Source: an uncultured Acetatifactor sp. (GTDB lineage Bacteria > Bacillota > Clostridia > Lachnospirales > Lachnospiraceae). Taken from it: a stretch of DNA of 34,927 nt. The DNA lies in NCBI GenBank assembly GCA_910577235.1, contig CAJTMX010000039.1:1-34927 (forward strand), given 5' to 3'. The notes beneath the pieces are model-generated. The model was given only the letters and a program-made list of their open reading frames with translations, made no database searches and had not been told where the DNA came from. Shown here piece after piece: positions 1 to 7,216 of the stretch; within the stretch, counting starts at the first letter, position 1, and every line of letters starts with the position of its first letter. The position numbers and the translations under genes were made by a program.

Positions 1-463
1 ATACCGCCCGTATCTTCTTCGAGGTGTCCTTGGCGTACCACTCATTTATGATATTTCGGAACGGGGTAAAGTCGTTACCCATCTGATCGTCGCTGTCTAC
101 TCCGTCATTGACGGCGATAAAGCGGACGCCCATCTCAGGGAAGCGGATTTCCGTATATAGCCCCACCTCCAGATAGTTGCGGCCAAACCGGGACATATCT
201 TTGACAATCACCATATTGACCAGCCCAGCCTCAATATCCCCTATCATATCTAAGAATCCGGGGCGCTTGAAATTTGTACCCGAAAATCCGTCGTCTTTAT
301 AAATCTGATAACGGGAAATATCATGGTCTTTGCAGTATTTGGTGAGGATTTCGATTTGGTGCTGGATGCTGTTGCTGTCCCCCTCGTTCTCGTCGTCGCG
401 GGAGAGCCGGACATAAAGGGCTGTCCATTTTTTGCCCTGGTTATTGTACTGCCTGTTCATCAT
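1..463 (-). CDS. Large serine recombinase, N-terminal part (C-terminus beyond window)
   Basis: The first about 154 residues are visible; the gene runs off the left edge. The resolvase catalytic domain is clear: YVRLSRDDE near residues 17-25 carries the nucleophilic serine (about Ser21), followed by DDGFSGTNF and DMSRFGRNY, the usual active-site blocks. In TnpX/TndX-type recombinases this domain cuts and rejoins DNA at the element ends, and a long DNA-binding C-terminal region (not visible here) recognises att sites. Two adjacent ATGs (463 and 460) follow a GGAGG; the second has the better spacing. The TnpW gene next door fits a Tn4451-like excision/integration end. The family is sure; whether this is the ICE's own integrase cannot be settled from a fragment. 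Confidence 0.93.
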   Translation of the reverse strand, partial: MMNRQYNNQGKKWTALYVRLSRDDENEGDSNSIQHQIEILTKYCKDHDISRYQIYKDDGFSGTNFKRPGFLDMIGDIEAGLVNMVIVKDMSRFGRNYLEVGLYTEIRFPEMGVRFIAVNDGVDSDDQMGNDFTPFRNIINEWYAKDTSKKIRAV

Positions 464-553
464 AGCCTCCAATCCGGCAGTCACCATTTCTTGTCCTTGT
501 GACACTTATATTATACTAAATGTCAAGGAAAACGTCAAATTTTCGACAAGTTT

Positions 554-715
554 TTACTGCTTTTTCCGCTTGGTTTCCTTGTCAAGTAAACGCTTTATTT
601 TTTCTGAAACGGTGACACCCTGGGGGGCAAAATACCCGCCTACTATGTAGGTCGTATTGCCGATCTTAATCTCCGTCTTTATTCCCGGCTGTGCCGTTCG
701 GATTGCATTTGCCAT
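554..715 (-). CDS. tnpW: TnpW family small protein
   Basis: A 53-residue protein beginning MANAIRTAQPGIKTEIKIG. The core TEIKIGNTTYIVGGYF followed by VSEKIKRLLDKE matches the TnpW family first named in Tn4451, a small protein of unknown role encoded beside large serine recombinases. The start is an ATG about 12 nt after AAAGGAG; a stop codon lies just upstream in frame. It ends about 90 nt before the recombinase start, so the two are probably co-transcribed. A 27-bp palindrome ends 23 nt upstream of the start codon. Confidence 0.82.
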   Translation of the reverse strand: MANAIRTAQPGIKTEIKIGNTTYIVGGYFAPQGVTVSEKIKRLLDKETKRKKQ

Positions 716-737
716 TTGTCAAGCACACTCCTTTGTG

Positions 738-764
738 AAATGTGTCCCACCGTGAGACGTATTT
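738..764. repeat. 27-bp palindrome, copy 1 (diverged)
   Basis: Left arm AAATGTGTCCCAC, centre C, right arm GTGAGACGTATTT. Three bases differ from the consensus. It forms a tandem pair with copy 2, eight bases away, and lies 23 nt upstream of the tnpW start. Confidence 0.88.
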
Positions 765-772
765 CCAATGAA

Positions 773-799
773 AAATGCGTCTCACGGTGAGACGCATTA
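773..799. repeat. 27-bp palindrome, copy 2
   Basis: Left arm AAATGCGTCTCAC, centre G, right arm GTGAGACGCATTA (last base differs). It is followed by CGACAAATTTCG, the same flank that follows copy 3, so these two copies share more than the 27-bp core. Confidence 0.9.
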
Positions 800-1213
800 T
801 CGACAAATTTCGCACCGTCGGGCGGTGCTGTATTCAGTTGTTCACGATATAAAGCAAAGGCAGGTTCAGACGGCGGCTGGCAAAGCCGCTCCATAGGATT
901 TTTCGTGCCTCCCCCCATTCCCGTGGCGGGGCGTCCTACGCTGTGACGCATAGCCGACGCAAGTATCATCATGCCTGTATGCGGTTCGTGGCCCGCTGCT
1001 GTGCCATAGCTGCTTTGCGGCGCTGGCCTTGTTCGCTCCGTCCTCCCGATGTCCTGCCTCCTTTCACGGGGGAGTCTCCCTGCGTACCCGCCGCCCGGCT
1101 CCGCGCATACAGAATGTATCTGATTGCCCTATTCAGTTGTAGTGGTATAGGCCATTTCCGGCCCGCAGGGATGCGTCCTGCCGCACACGGCGCACTCCTG
1201 CCAAACGGAAATG
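800..1213. other. Long gap without a convincing gene
   Basis: With the palindrome pair, the gap between tnpW and the HTH gene is about 500 nt. Open frames here have odd composition, and the longest runs straight through both palindromes. A small hairpin (GCACCG, loop TCGGG, CGGTGC) lies at 812-828. A GAAAGGAGGCAGG on the minus strand (about 1058-1070) could be a ribosome site, but only unconvincing frames follow. A structured untranslated RNA upstream of tnpW and the recombinase is possible but not shown. Confidence 0.4.
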
Positions 1214-1456
1214 TTATGGCATAAAATCATCGGGCGGCTCTCTGAATTGGAAACCGGCGATAGCTCTGAACAGTGCGATTTCTGCCTGATAGCGGAGGTC
1301 ATCATCCACATAGGAGCGTTCTTTTCCGTATTCGTCCGTGTAGTGCCTCTGGCATTTGCTTGCGATAAAGCCCGCAAAATGCCGAAACACAAATTCGACA
1401 GCCTCGGTGTCAAATTTTTTGGCTTCTTGGATAACGGCAAAAGGGACTAATTTCAT
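1214..1456 (-). CDS. ICE helix-turn-helix protein (HTH_16-like)
   Basis: An 80-residue protein starting MKLVPFAVIQEAKKFDTEAV and ending EPPDDFMP. The block YTDEYGKERSYVDDDLRYQAE matches the small helix-turn-helix proteins that accompany sigma-like regulators in Tn916-type elements. Its ATG overlaps the stop of the sigma gene (ATGA, 4 bp), so the two are translationally coupled. The likely role is control of ICE transcription or excision, either as the front half of a split sigma factor or as its partner; that is inference. Confidence 0.82.
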   Translation of the reverse strand: MKLVPFAVIQEAKKFDTEAVEFVFRHFAGFIASKCQRHYTDEYGKERSYVDDDLRYQAEIALFRAIAGFQFREPPDDFMP

Positions 1457-1878
1457 GATGTGTCCTCCATCAATTCACGCAGCCGCCGTGTAGCGGCTTT
1501 TCGCCGTCGGGAGACGGTTGGGCGGCTCATATGTACCAGCGGCGCAATTTTTTCGTCTGTCAGCTCTCTGAAAAAGTAAAGCAACACGATTTCCCGGTCT
1601 GCGGGCATCAAGTGGGACAAAGCACAGGACAGCTTTGGATCATAAATAGGGATGTTTCCTCCATGAACGCAAAAAATTTGATGCGGCTTCTCTACCTGAA
1701 TCATCTCATCATCCTCTGTTGACAAGGCGTACAATATCGCATCTGTCAGTGTGGACAGGGACTGCTCCACTTCTCCCCGCGCGTCTTTCCGATTTCGTTC
1801 CTTTTTGATGGCGTTGAGGACAGATTTCATGCAGTAAGATTCAAATATCATTTCGTTAAATCGTTCAAATCTTTTCAT
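1453..1878 (-). CDS. ICE-type RNA polymerase sigma-70-like factor
   Basis: About 141 residues from the ATG at 1878. A TTG six bases earlier would add two residues, but AGGAG lies 8 nt before the ATG and only 2 nt before the TTG. The C-terminal half is a sigma region-4 helix-turn-helix: ADREIVLLYFFRELTDEKIA, then SRPTVSRRRKAATRRLRELM. Such proteins in Tn916-like elements activate conjugation or excision genes. It heads a two-gene unit with the HTH protein. Palindrome copy 3 lies about 120 nt upstream, beyond an AT-rich stretch that may hold the promoter. Confidence 0.85.
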   Translation of the reverse strand: MKRFERFNEMIFESYCMKSVLNAIKKERNRKDARGEVEQSLSTLTDAILYALSTEDDEMIQVEKPHQIFCVHGGNIPIYDPKLSCALSHLMPADREIVLLYFFRELTDEKIAPLVHMSRPTVSRRRKAATRRLRELMEDTS

Positions 1879-1996
1879 AAGCAAAACTCCTAATTTGTCC
1901 CTCTACTCCTTAATATCCGTGAAAATCGGATTTTGCTCATTATCCGCAGGAACACCCAAAACTTCCGAAAAGGTTATATAAAGCGACATTTTTTGA

Positions 1997-2023
1997 AAAT
2001 GCGTCTCACGGTGAGACGTATTT
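1997..2023. repeat. 27-bp palindrome, copy 3
   Basis: Left arm AAATGCGTCTCAC, centre G, right arm GTGAGACGTATTT (one change). It is followed by TTCGACAAATTTCG as in copy 2. It is the last copy before a 7.8-kb stretch with none. Confidence 0.9.
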
Positions 2024-2054
2024 CTTCGACAAATTTCGAGTAATGTGTTATGCA

Positions 2055-2086
2055 AAGAGCGGGACGGCAAGAACCGTCCCGCTCTT
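2055..2086 (-). terminator. Hairpin terminator after the 381-residue gene
   Basis: A 13-bp perfect stem (arms AAGAGCGGGACGG and CCGTCCCGCTCTT) around a 6-nt loop, 28 nt past the stop of the gene at 2115-3260. The T run is short on the minus strand, so it may be a moderate terminator or work in both directions. Confidence 0.7.
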
Positions 2087-2114
2087 AAATGAGATTATGC
2101 GGATCTCCACTTGC

Positions 2115-3260
2115 TTAAAGTTTTTCCATCCACGCCTGGAAAAACTTTTCGATCCCCACCGTAGCTCCGGCCAGCCCCACATGGGAGGTCGGCAGGTTGT
2201 ACTGACTGCAATATTGCTGTACCAGCGCTCTTGCCTGTGTCAGTGTAGAAGAAAAACTTTGGACAAGGCCGCTCTTATTTCCAGTATTCAGCTTGGAGAA
2301 CAAGTCAGCAATATTCCGTTCGGTTTTCACCGCATCCCGATTGCTGGAGGTTCCGGCAGCGTAAGATACTGTTTTCACCCAGGCGTCCGCCTTTTCAAGC
2401 TGTGCCATACCCCTTTCATACAGCCGGTCGATGCCTTTGGAGAACATCTGCCCAATCGCTCCTTTTTCGCTGCCATAGTAGTTACCCAGGGATTTTGCAA
2501 TTCCCATTTCTGCAAACGCCTCAATGTTATGGCCGGTCAGGGAGCCGGAGGTCATCCCGCTAAAGGACTCCGACAACTCCCGCCCTGTTTTCTGCATCTC
2601 AAGAAGCTGGGAAATAGAAACCTCTCCGCCGCCCACAGTCAGGGTGGTCTTTACCTTGCTCAAATCCGGCGATCCGCCGTCCTTTATCTGCTGGGCCAGT
2701 TCCCGAACCACCGCCGTCATCTGATCCTGCATACGGTTCACGTCCGCCTGGGTGTAATCCCCGTCGGTGAAGAAGTCCAGCGTGTCCCGGACAAAATTCA
2801 CATCGTTAATATTACGGTGGCGGAATACCTCGTTTCCGCCAAGGGCGGTGTACTCCTGAGCGGCGCTGAACAGGAAATCCGTCTCGCGGTAGAAGAAACC
2901 GTGGGTAGCTCCGCCGGATGCAGCTGACTTGTTCGCGTCCTCAGCAGTAAAAACACCGGGCTGGATCGTCTCGATAATAAACCCCATACCCTTATTCTCC
3001 ACAATGGTTTTGCCATCATAGGAATCCACCCGCTTGCCGCCAAGCTGGGGTGTCAGGTCGATGGCCTCATCCCGGTGCTCCCGCCAATATTCATTGGCCC
3101 GTTTCTCCTCCTCTTTCCAGCGTTCCGCCATGGCATCGCCGGTCACTTTTTCGCCACGTTCGCCCGTGGCGGCGGGGGTGCTGCTGATATGTTTGACAAA
3201 GGGGCCTTTAAGCGCATCTGGGTGGAGCTGGCCCGAAGGCAAAATGGTTGGCATAGACAT
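2115..3260 (-). CDS. Protein of unknown function, 381 residues
   Basis: Not recognised. It starts MSMPTILPSGQLHPDALKGP behind a strong AGGAGG and ends before a hairpin terminator. No signal peptide and no membrane helix are visible. The sequence is polar and mostly helical-looking, with a Lys/Glu-rich stretch near residues 45-70 and a Gly-rich point near 115 (SAASGGATHGFFY). It lies in the same cargo block as three other unknown soluble proteins (5960-8068), but I see no alignable similarity to them. There is only one cysteine, near the C-terminus (QQYCSQYNLP). A secreted or injected protein without a classical signal, or a cytosolic structural protein, are both open guesses. Confidence 0.75.
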   Translation of the reverse strand: MSMPTILPSGQLHPDALKGPFVKHISSTPAATGERGEKVTGDAMAERWKEEEKRANEYWREHRDEAIDLTPQLGGKRVDSYDGKTIVENKGMGFIIETIQPGVFTAEDANKSAASGGATHGFFYRETDFLFSAAQEYTALGGNEVFRHRNINDVNFVRDTLDFFTDGDYTQADVNRMQDQMTAVVRELAQQIKDGGSPDLSKVKTTLTVGGGEVSISQLLEMQKTGRELSESFSGMTSGSLTGHNIEAFAEMGIAKSLGNYYGSEKGAIGQMFSKGIDRLYERGMAQLEKADAWVKTVSYAAGTSSNRDAVKTERNIADLFSKLNTGNKSGLVQSFSSTLTQARALVQQYCSQYNLPTSHVGLAGATVGIEKFFQAWMEKL

Positions 3261-3316
3261 AATGAAATCCTCCTAATTAAAAATATAGCTATGAATAACT
3301 GTCCAAAAATCGAAAT

Positions 3317-3694
3317 TTATTCTAACAATAGAGTTCCGTTTTTGAACCTTTCCGAATAATCCAAAATCTCTTCTTTATCAAGCATCGGCTCGGAACTTAC
3401 TCCCTCAAAAATAATTTTATCATTTCGATATGTGAACCGAAAAAGAACATCAGGCTCTTTCTTAAACTCTACAGAAATTATCCATTCGTTATAGCTAAGA
3501 ATTCGATTTAAATAAGAGTGCTTTATTATTATCTCACTAACATCCTGTGCGGTGTAACCTCGATTTTCAAGTTCAGCATAAGTGTATGTTTTAATGAATT
3601 TCTTCACCACAAAGACGTTCAGGTTAAGCGCAAAAACAATTACCACTAAAACAACAACGCCTATAATGAATGCCTTTTTCTTCTTCACCATCAT
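3317..3694 (-). CDS. Small single-pass membrane protein (DUF3139-like)
   Basis: A 125-residue protein: positive start (MMVKKKK), a membrane helix at about 9-27 (FIIGVVVLVVIVFALNLNVF), then an extracytoplasmic domain with TYAELENRGYTAQDVSEI. Size, helix position and the Y..L..RGY motif resemble DUF3139 proteins of Firmicutes; that link is from memory. It has its own promoter (3731-3758), unlike the tight operon upstream. Of the two ATGs after GGAGGTG, either could be used. With the neighbouring lipoprotein and TM protein it could serve as an immunity-like or sensor protein, which is inference. Confidence 0.7.
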   Translation of the reverse strand: MMVKKKKAFIIGVVVLVVIVFALNLNVFVVKKFIKTYTYAELENRGYTAQDVSEIIIKHSYLNRILSYNEWIISVEFKKEPDVLFRFTYRNDKIIFEGVSSEPMLDKEEILDYSERFKNGTLLLE

Positions 3695-3730
3695 TTCACC
3701 TCCGCATCAAATCGCGATTTGTTGCTCTAA

Positions 3731-3758
3731 ATTATATCGTGGTCAATTTCTGGTTCAA
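3731..3758 (-). promoter_or_regulatory. Sigma-70-type promoter for the DUF3139-like gene
   Basis: On the minus strand TTGAAC, 16 nt, then TATAAT. The -10 is perfect and lies about 37 nt upstream of the start at 3694. Further TTGAC motifs upstream offer alternative -35 boxes. Confidence 0.6.
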
Positions 3759-3837
3759 CCTGTGGTATGTCAAATTGTCAAAGTCTCTGGCAAACAACAC
3801 AAAAAGTAAAGGGGACTAAATTGATAGAAAACGGAGT

Positions 3838-3888
3838 TTACTCTGCGTCGTTGCCAATACTCTGTTTGAACGTGTTCCAAATCCTATT
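3838..3888 (-). pseudogene. C-terminal remnant of a paralogue of the 283-residue protein
   Basis: The last 16 codons read NRIWNTFKQSIGNDAE then stop. The intact protein at 7217-8068 ends DDIWNTFKKSIDSAE then stop. The matching DNA continues for roughly 40 nt (TTTGAACGTGTTCCAAAT on the plus strand is shared). Nothing upstream continues the reading frame sensibly, so only the 3' end of a related gene survives here. Confidence 0.7.
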
Positions 3889-3901
3889 GCACAGCCTTGT
3901 A

Positions 3902-3970
3902 TTAAGCGCGAATATTTACCGATGTCTCAATAGATGGGGCCGGTTGAGAAGATTTCATTTTTGCGGGATT
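3902..3970 (-). pseudogene. C-terminal remnant related to the 215-residue protein, copy A
   Basis: The frame reads NPAKMKSSQPAPSIETSVNI then RA and stop. It is almost identical to the remnant at 4601-4681 and resembles the end of the intact protein at 6552-7199 (QPVACEGETVTFDVRA). It overlaps the 3' end of the lipoprotein gene. At DNA level it forms a direct repeat with copy B, about 6 mismatches in 62 bases, bracketing the lipoprotein gene. Confidence 0.6.
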
Positions 3971-4572
3971 ACTGGCGATAAAGGCTTAACAATATAACTC
4001 ACTTCAAACTTATCTAAATCAGAGATTGTAGCCCTCCCAGCGTTCAGAGCAATTACTACATCTTCTTGACTGCCATCCTCATAGTGAACAATAACATAAT
4101 GGCTATATATCCCACTGAAATAGTATTCGTTGTCGCTATCTTCAAAAAACTTTTCCTCTGCCATATCATAGGGAAGCCCCTCAGATTTTGTCCGGTCAAC
4201 AATATTTTCAATATGATAGTTTGGCTGTTCAATGAAAGTTGTCCCGGTTCCATCTGTACTGTCTCCATCTTGCAAATCTCTGACAGTGATACGCTCAATC
4301 TCCGCATTTTTGTGGTAATACACATTTACCAAGGTGGTATCATCCACCTTCCAGAAGTAGGCGTACTCTCCAGGCAGTTCGCCGTCAGCCTTGCCCCACG
4401 CTTTTTCCAGGTCTGCCAGCGTACAGCCTTGCACCTGCTGGATTTGCTCACCGCCCCACTCCGCACCGTTCTCTGCAATCTCTGCGAGAGATGGTATCTG
4501 GCTTGCTCTGGAACACGCACAAAGGCTTAGTGCCAGAGGTAGCACAAGAATAAAAGCAATGATTTTTTTCAT
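3955..4572 (-). CDS. Predicted lipoprotein of unknown function
   Basis: A 205-residue protein with a lipoprotein signal: MKKIIAFILVLPLALSLCAC, cleavage expected before the Cys in LSLC. It should be lipid-anchored on the outer face of the membrane. The mature part is acidic, with aromatic-rich strands (EYAYFWKVDDTTLVNVYYHK, NEYYFSGIYSHYVIVHY); I cannot name a family. The gene is bracketed by two near-identical remnants of another gene (3902-3970 and 4601-4681), which suggests it was inserted or duplicated by recombination between them. An extracellular inhibitor or immunity role is only a guess. Confidence 0.78.
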   Translation of the reverse strand: MKKIIAFILVLPLALSLCACSRASQIPSLAEIAENGAEWGGEQIQQVQGCTLADLEKAWGKADGELPGEYAYFWKVDDTTLVNVYYHKNAEIERITVRDLQDGDSTDGTGTTFIEQPNYHIENIVDRTKSEGLPYDMAEEKFFEDSDNEYYFSGIYSHYVIVHYEDGSQEDVVIALNAGRATISDLDKFEVSYIVKPLSPVIPQK

Positions 4573-4600
4573 ATTAGTGCCCCCCCCTCAATCCTGCTCA

Positions 4601-4681
4601 TTAAGCTCGAATATCTACCGATGTCTCAATAGACGGAGCCGGTTGAGAAGATTGCATTTCTGCGCGGGCCTCCATGCGCCT
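4601..4681 (-). pseudogene. C-terminal remnant related to the 215-residue protein, copy B
   Basis: The frame reads RRMEARAEMQSSQPAPSIET then SVDIRA and stop. The intact protein at 6552-7199 ends with ARAEIKNAAQKQPVACEGET then VTFDVRA and stop, so ARAE, QP, ET and D(V/I)RA-stop are shared in order. There is no start codon or ribosome site for it; it begins right at the end of the TM protein gene. It is the second arm of the direct repeat around the lipoprotein gene. Confidence 0.6.
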
Positions 4682-4682
4682 G

Positions 4683-5150
4683 TTAAGACAGAGTAAAGCT
4701 ATTTTCATATATATCTAAAAATTCAGGAATAAATCTTGCTTGTTTTTCTGCCTCACTGTCTCCTGCCATCAAAAAAGCACATTGTTTGTACCCGTCATAA
4801 TTTGTTTCTGTTAGCGGCCCTAAATTAAATTCTTTTTGTACTAATTCTATTCCATCAGAATACAACTCAACAAATACTGCAAAGGCTGTATTTGGCTCCT
4901 TAAAGACCGCATATCCATAGCTGTTTGCACCAATATCAAAATACTCACTACGTTCGAGGAAAGATTCAATATTAACATTTCCCTTTATGTTGCCTTGTCC
5001 TACCACATATTCTTGGGAATATAGTAGTTTGTTGCTCGAATTATTTTGTAAAAAGAAAATACACGCTAAAATCATCACAAAACATAAAAGTACGGATATG
5101 ATAAGGAGCTTTCGGTTTTTAGTCATATTTTCAATGCGCCTACTATCCAT
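4683..5150 (-). CDS. Small single-pass membrane protein of unknown function
   Basis: A 155-residue protein: a charged start, a strong membrane helix at about 16-35 (LLIISVLLCFVMILACIFFL), then an extracytoplasmic domain of about 120 residues with no recognisable motif. An inner ATG nine codons in (MTKNRKLL) is an alternative start; neither has a strong ribosome site, so coupling to the VanZ-like gene 22 nt upstream is likely. It belongs to the row of genes from 8068 down to here, all closely spaced and co-oriented. Like the lipoprotein and the DUF3139-like protein it pairs a tether with a small outside domain. Confidence 0.68.
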   Translation of the reverse strand: MDSRRIENMTKNRKLLIISVLLCFVMILACIFFLQNNSSNKLLYSQEYVVGQGNIKGNVNIESFLERSEYFDIGANSYGYAVFKEPNTAFAVFVELYSDGIELVQKEFNLGPLTETNYDGYKQCAFLMAGDSEAEKQARFIPEFLDIYENSFTLS

Positions 5151-5172
5151 AAAAGATTGTGGAAGCCCTTAT

Positions 5173-5796
5173 TCACTGCTCATGGCACAAGAATCCAGCG
5201 GAAAACCTTGGAAAACGCTTTCGGATAAACAGGTAAATAAGGTAGCCGCACATTGCCCCAGCAGTATTCAAAATTATATCGTCAACAGCAGTGTTTCGCA
5301 TGATAAAATACTGCGCTATTTCAATAAATGAGGACATTCCAAAGCCAATGATTGCAGACCTTTTCCAAGTGGCACCTCGGAACAACAGCACAGGGAATAA
5401 GCCAATAGGGATGAATATTGCTAAATTCCCAAAAAAGTTAATCAATGTTACAATAAAGAATACCGGCCCCTTAAACAAATCTTCCAGGTAGTCTTTGAAA
5501 ACAGTAAACGGAACCAAACTCAGCCCGGAATGCCATGTGGGTCGCTCAATCAATATACGGAGATGTCCCCACATCCCACTTGTATCCTCCCAAATATATG
5601 GCGGCCACAGCGTCAAAGCTAAAATTCCAAAGATGGAAACGACAAAAAGAATTAGAGCTATTTCGCGCTGTTGGGAGGACTTCAACTTCATGGCAGTCAA
5701 AGCCTTTATTCTATATGGCTTAAAGCAAAGAAAGACGATTACCGCCGGAAAACATATTGTTGCAATTTCCAAACAATATAGTTTTAATGTTGTCAT
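5173..5796 (-). CDS. VanZ-like membrane protein
   Basis: A 207-residue protein with about five hydrophobic segments. The VanZ family signature is clear: NFFGNLAIFIPIGLFPVLLF, then SSFIEIAQYFIMRNTAVDDI and LNTAGAMCGYLIY. VanZ gives low-level teicoplanin resistance in Tn1546, but most relatives have no known function, and there are no other van genes here, so glycopeptide resistance should not be assumed. The start follows GGGGTGAAAGT. It sits 16 nt after a 39-codon ORF and 22 nt before the TM protein gene, within one likely operon. Confidence 0.85.
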   Translation of the reverse strand: MTTLKLYCLEIATICFPAVIVFLCFKPYRIKALTAMKLKSSQQREIALILFVVSIFGILALTLWPPYIWEDTSGMWGHLRILIERPTWHSGLSLVPFTVFKDYLEDLFKGPVFFIVTLINFFGNLAIFIPIGLFPVLLFRGATWKRSAIIGFGMSSFIEIAQYFIMRNTAVDDIILNTAGAMCGYLIYLFIRKRFPRFSAGFLCHEQ

Positions 5797-5812
5797 ACTT
5801 TCACCCCAAAGA

Positions 5813-5932
5813 CTATGTTACGCTTAAACATCCAGGGGGTGCGCTTTTTTCGGTGTCCTGGATTTTAGAATTTTTCCCACCTCTGACGGTCATAGCATAA
5901 CTTGTTGCCGCCGATACACCGGAAATATTCAC
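5813..5932 (-). CDS. Short ORF, possibly the start of a truncated gene
   Basis: A 39-residue frame opening with GTG behind an excellent site (AAGGAGG, 8 nt). It reads MNISGVSAATSYAMTVRGGK and ends CLSVT. The opening resembles the starts of the neighbouring unknown proteins (MQIGGVNSLREA, MNVTNFANLF). It may be the 5' stump of a longer gene that lost its body, or a real small protein. Downstream it contains a weak hairpin (ATCCAGG/CCTGGAT) that could attenuate transcription into the VanZ-like gene. Confidence 0.45.
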   Translation of the reverse strand: MNISGVSAATSYAMTVRGGKNSKIQDTEKSAPPGCLSVT

Positions 5933-5959
5933 GATACTGCCCTCCTTGTTGAGAGAATT

Positions 5960-6520
5960 TTATTCTCCCTTGTCCCGACACTTACCAATCTGTTCAAACG
6001 CCTCCAAAAGCCGCTGATATGAGCCAGACATAGAATTGCAAATTTCCTTTCCTTTTCCATCTTTGTCTTGTGAATACGAAAAATCTTTACAATACTGAGC
6101 ACAAGCCCGGAGGAGCTTTGTAAAGTCGCCTTTCTCTTTCCCAAACGGCCATGCTTCCAGTCCAGAGTCCTTAGACGCTCCAATCGTTAACCCGGACGGC
6201 CCATTATAGGGAACCGCACCGCCAAAGCCGACACTAAAATCCTGGGAAGAAATAACGCCAGCATTCCGCAGTTCTTTCAGTAAGCTGCCGTACTCGTCGC
6301 GGGTCATGTTTTTGACATCATATTTCTTTGCCAAAGAAGCCGCCATTTCATCCGTCAATTTTGACGTTTCCGGCTTTACTTTGTATTCTCCATCACCCGA
6401 AATGTAAGTGTCTGCACTCCGCCCATAGCGTGCGGCTGGATAATTTGACTTCGCATTTTGCAGCCCCGTCATCGCCAAATTTATATTCTGAGAACTTACC
6501 TTTTGAAAACCCGTAATCAT
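5960..6520 (-). CDS. Protein of unknown function, 186 residues
   Basis: Not recognised. It starts MITGFQKVSSQNINLAMTGL behind GAGGTGG. The stretch SKLTDEMAASLAKKYDVKNM then TRDEYGSLLKELRNAGVIS looks like a helical motif I have the impression of seeing in uncharacterised clostridial proteins. No signal peptide, no membrane helix. It is the third gene of a tight set (283, 215 and 186 residues; gaps 17 and 31 nt), so the three probably act together. Confidence 0.75.
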   Translation of the reverse strand: MITGFQKVSSQNINLAMTGLQNAKSNYPAARYGRSADTYISGDGEYKVKPETSKLTDEMAASLAKKYDVKNMTRDEYGSLLKELRNAGVISSQDFSVGFGGAVPYNGPSGLTIGASKDSGLEAWPFGKEKGDFTKLLRACAQYCKDFSYSQDKDGKGKEICNSMSGSYQRLLEAFEQIGKCRDKGE

Positions 6521-6551
6521 AATTCCACCTCATTCTGTAATGGTTATACTC

Positions 6552-7199
6552 TCAGGCCCGAACATCGAAAGTCACAGTTTCCCCTTCGCAAGCCACCGGT
6601 TGTTTCTGCGCTGCATTCTTAATCTCCGCACGCGCAGCATCCCAGGCTTGCTTATAAACATCAGTGGAATCCCTAAGAAACTGATTTTCCGCCCTGGTAG
6701 GTAAATTCATCCAACCGCCGCCGCTTGTATTATATTGCGCCATTGCTTCCCCATCAGGCGAATATACCGTAGCAACCTGATTTTCGGGGGTACTATGAAG
6801 ATCACCGGAACAGCCGCCAGCCAGCCCGCTGAAAGATTTCACAATACGCTCCGGCCTTCCTTTGCCTTTGAGCTGTGCTAACATCCTGTCGAGAAATTCC
6901 AAAGTGGGGTCTTCTCCTTTATGCGCCTTCTCCGCCTTTTGCAGTTCCTGCGTCATCTGTGCAATCGGAGCAGAACGGTCAGGAGAAACATACTTGCCCA
7001 TCTGTGCAAAACGGAGGTCTATTGCCTCTTGGCTCATACCAACACCTTTTTGAGCATCTCGCCGCGCTAACTCCTGGAGTTTCTTAACAAAATCATCCGT
7101 CATAGCATTTTTAGACGCTTCAACCGCCTTTTTCTTGATGATAGGTGTTTCTCCCCACCTGGCGGCCTCCCGAAGACTATTTACTCCGCCAATTTGCAT
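6552..7199 (-). CDS. Protein of unknown function, 215 residues (parent of the remnants)
   Basis: Not recognised. It starts MQIGGVNSLREAARWGETPI with AGGAG about 10 nt upstream. It is rich in charged helices (residues about 20-110), then has a Gly-rich section (SFSGLAGGCSGDLH). Its C-terminus, ARAE...QP...ET...DVRA, recurs in two broken copies at 3902-3970 and 4601-4681, showing that relatives once stood in the same block. No signal peptide or membrane helix is seen. Confidence 0.75.
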   Translation of the reverse strand: MQIGGVNSLREAARWGETPIIKKKAVEASKNAMTDDFVKKLQELARRDAQKGVGMSQEAIDLRFAQMGKYVSPDRSAPIAQMTQELQKAEKAHKGEDPTLEFLDRMLAQLKGKGRPERIVKSFSGLAGGCSGDLHSTPENQVATVYSPDGEAMAQYNTSGGGWMNLPTRAENQFLRDSTDVYKQAWDAARAEIKNAAQKQPVACEGETVTFDVRA

Positions 7200-7216
7200 A
7201 CTATACGATCTCCTTT

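Noticed and set aside
679..972. Open frame of 97 codons on the minus strand
   Set aside because: It runs through both palindromes (NASHRETHF) and overlaps tnpW; no ribosome site or known family.
2043..2927. 294-codon plus-strand frame opposite the 381-residue gene
   Set aside because: A shadow frame; the minus-strand gene has a strong ribosome site, sensible composition and a terminator.
5173..5796. Glycopeptide resistance locus because of a VanZ-like protein
   Set aside because: No vanA/H/X/R/S genes; VanZ-like proteins are common and mostly of unknown role.
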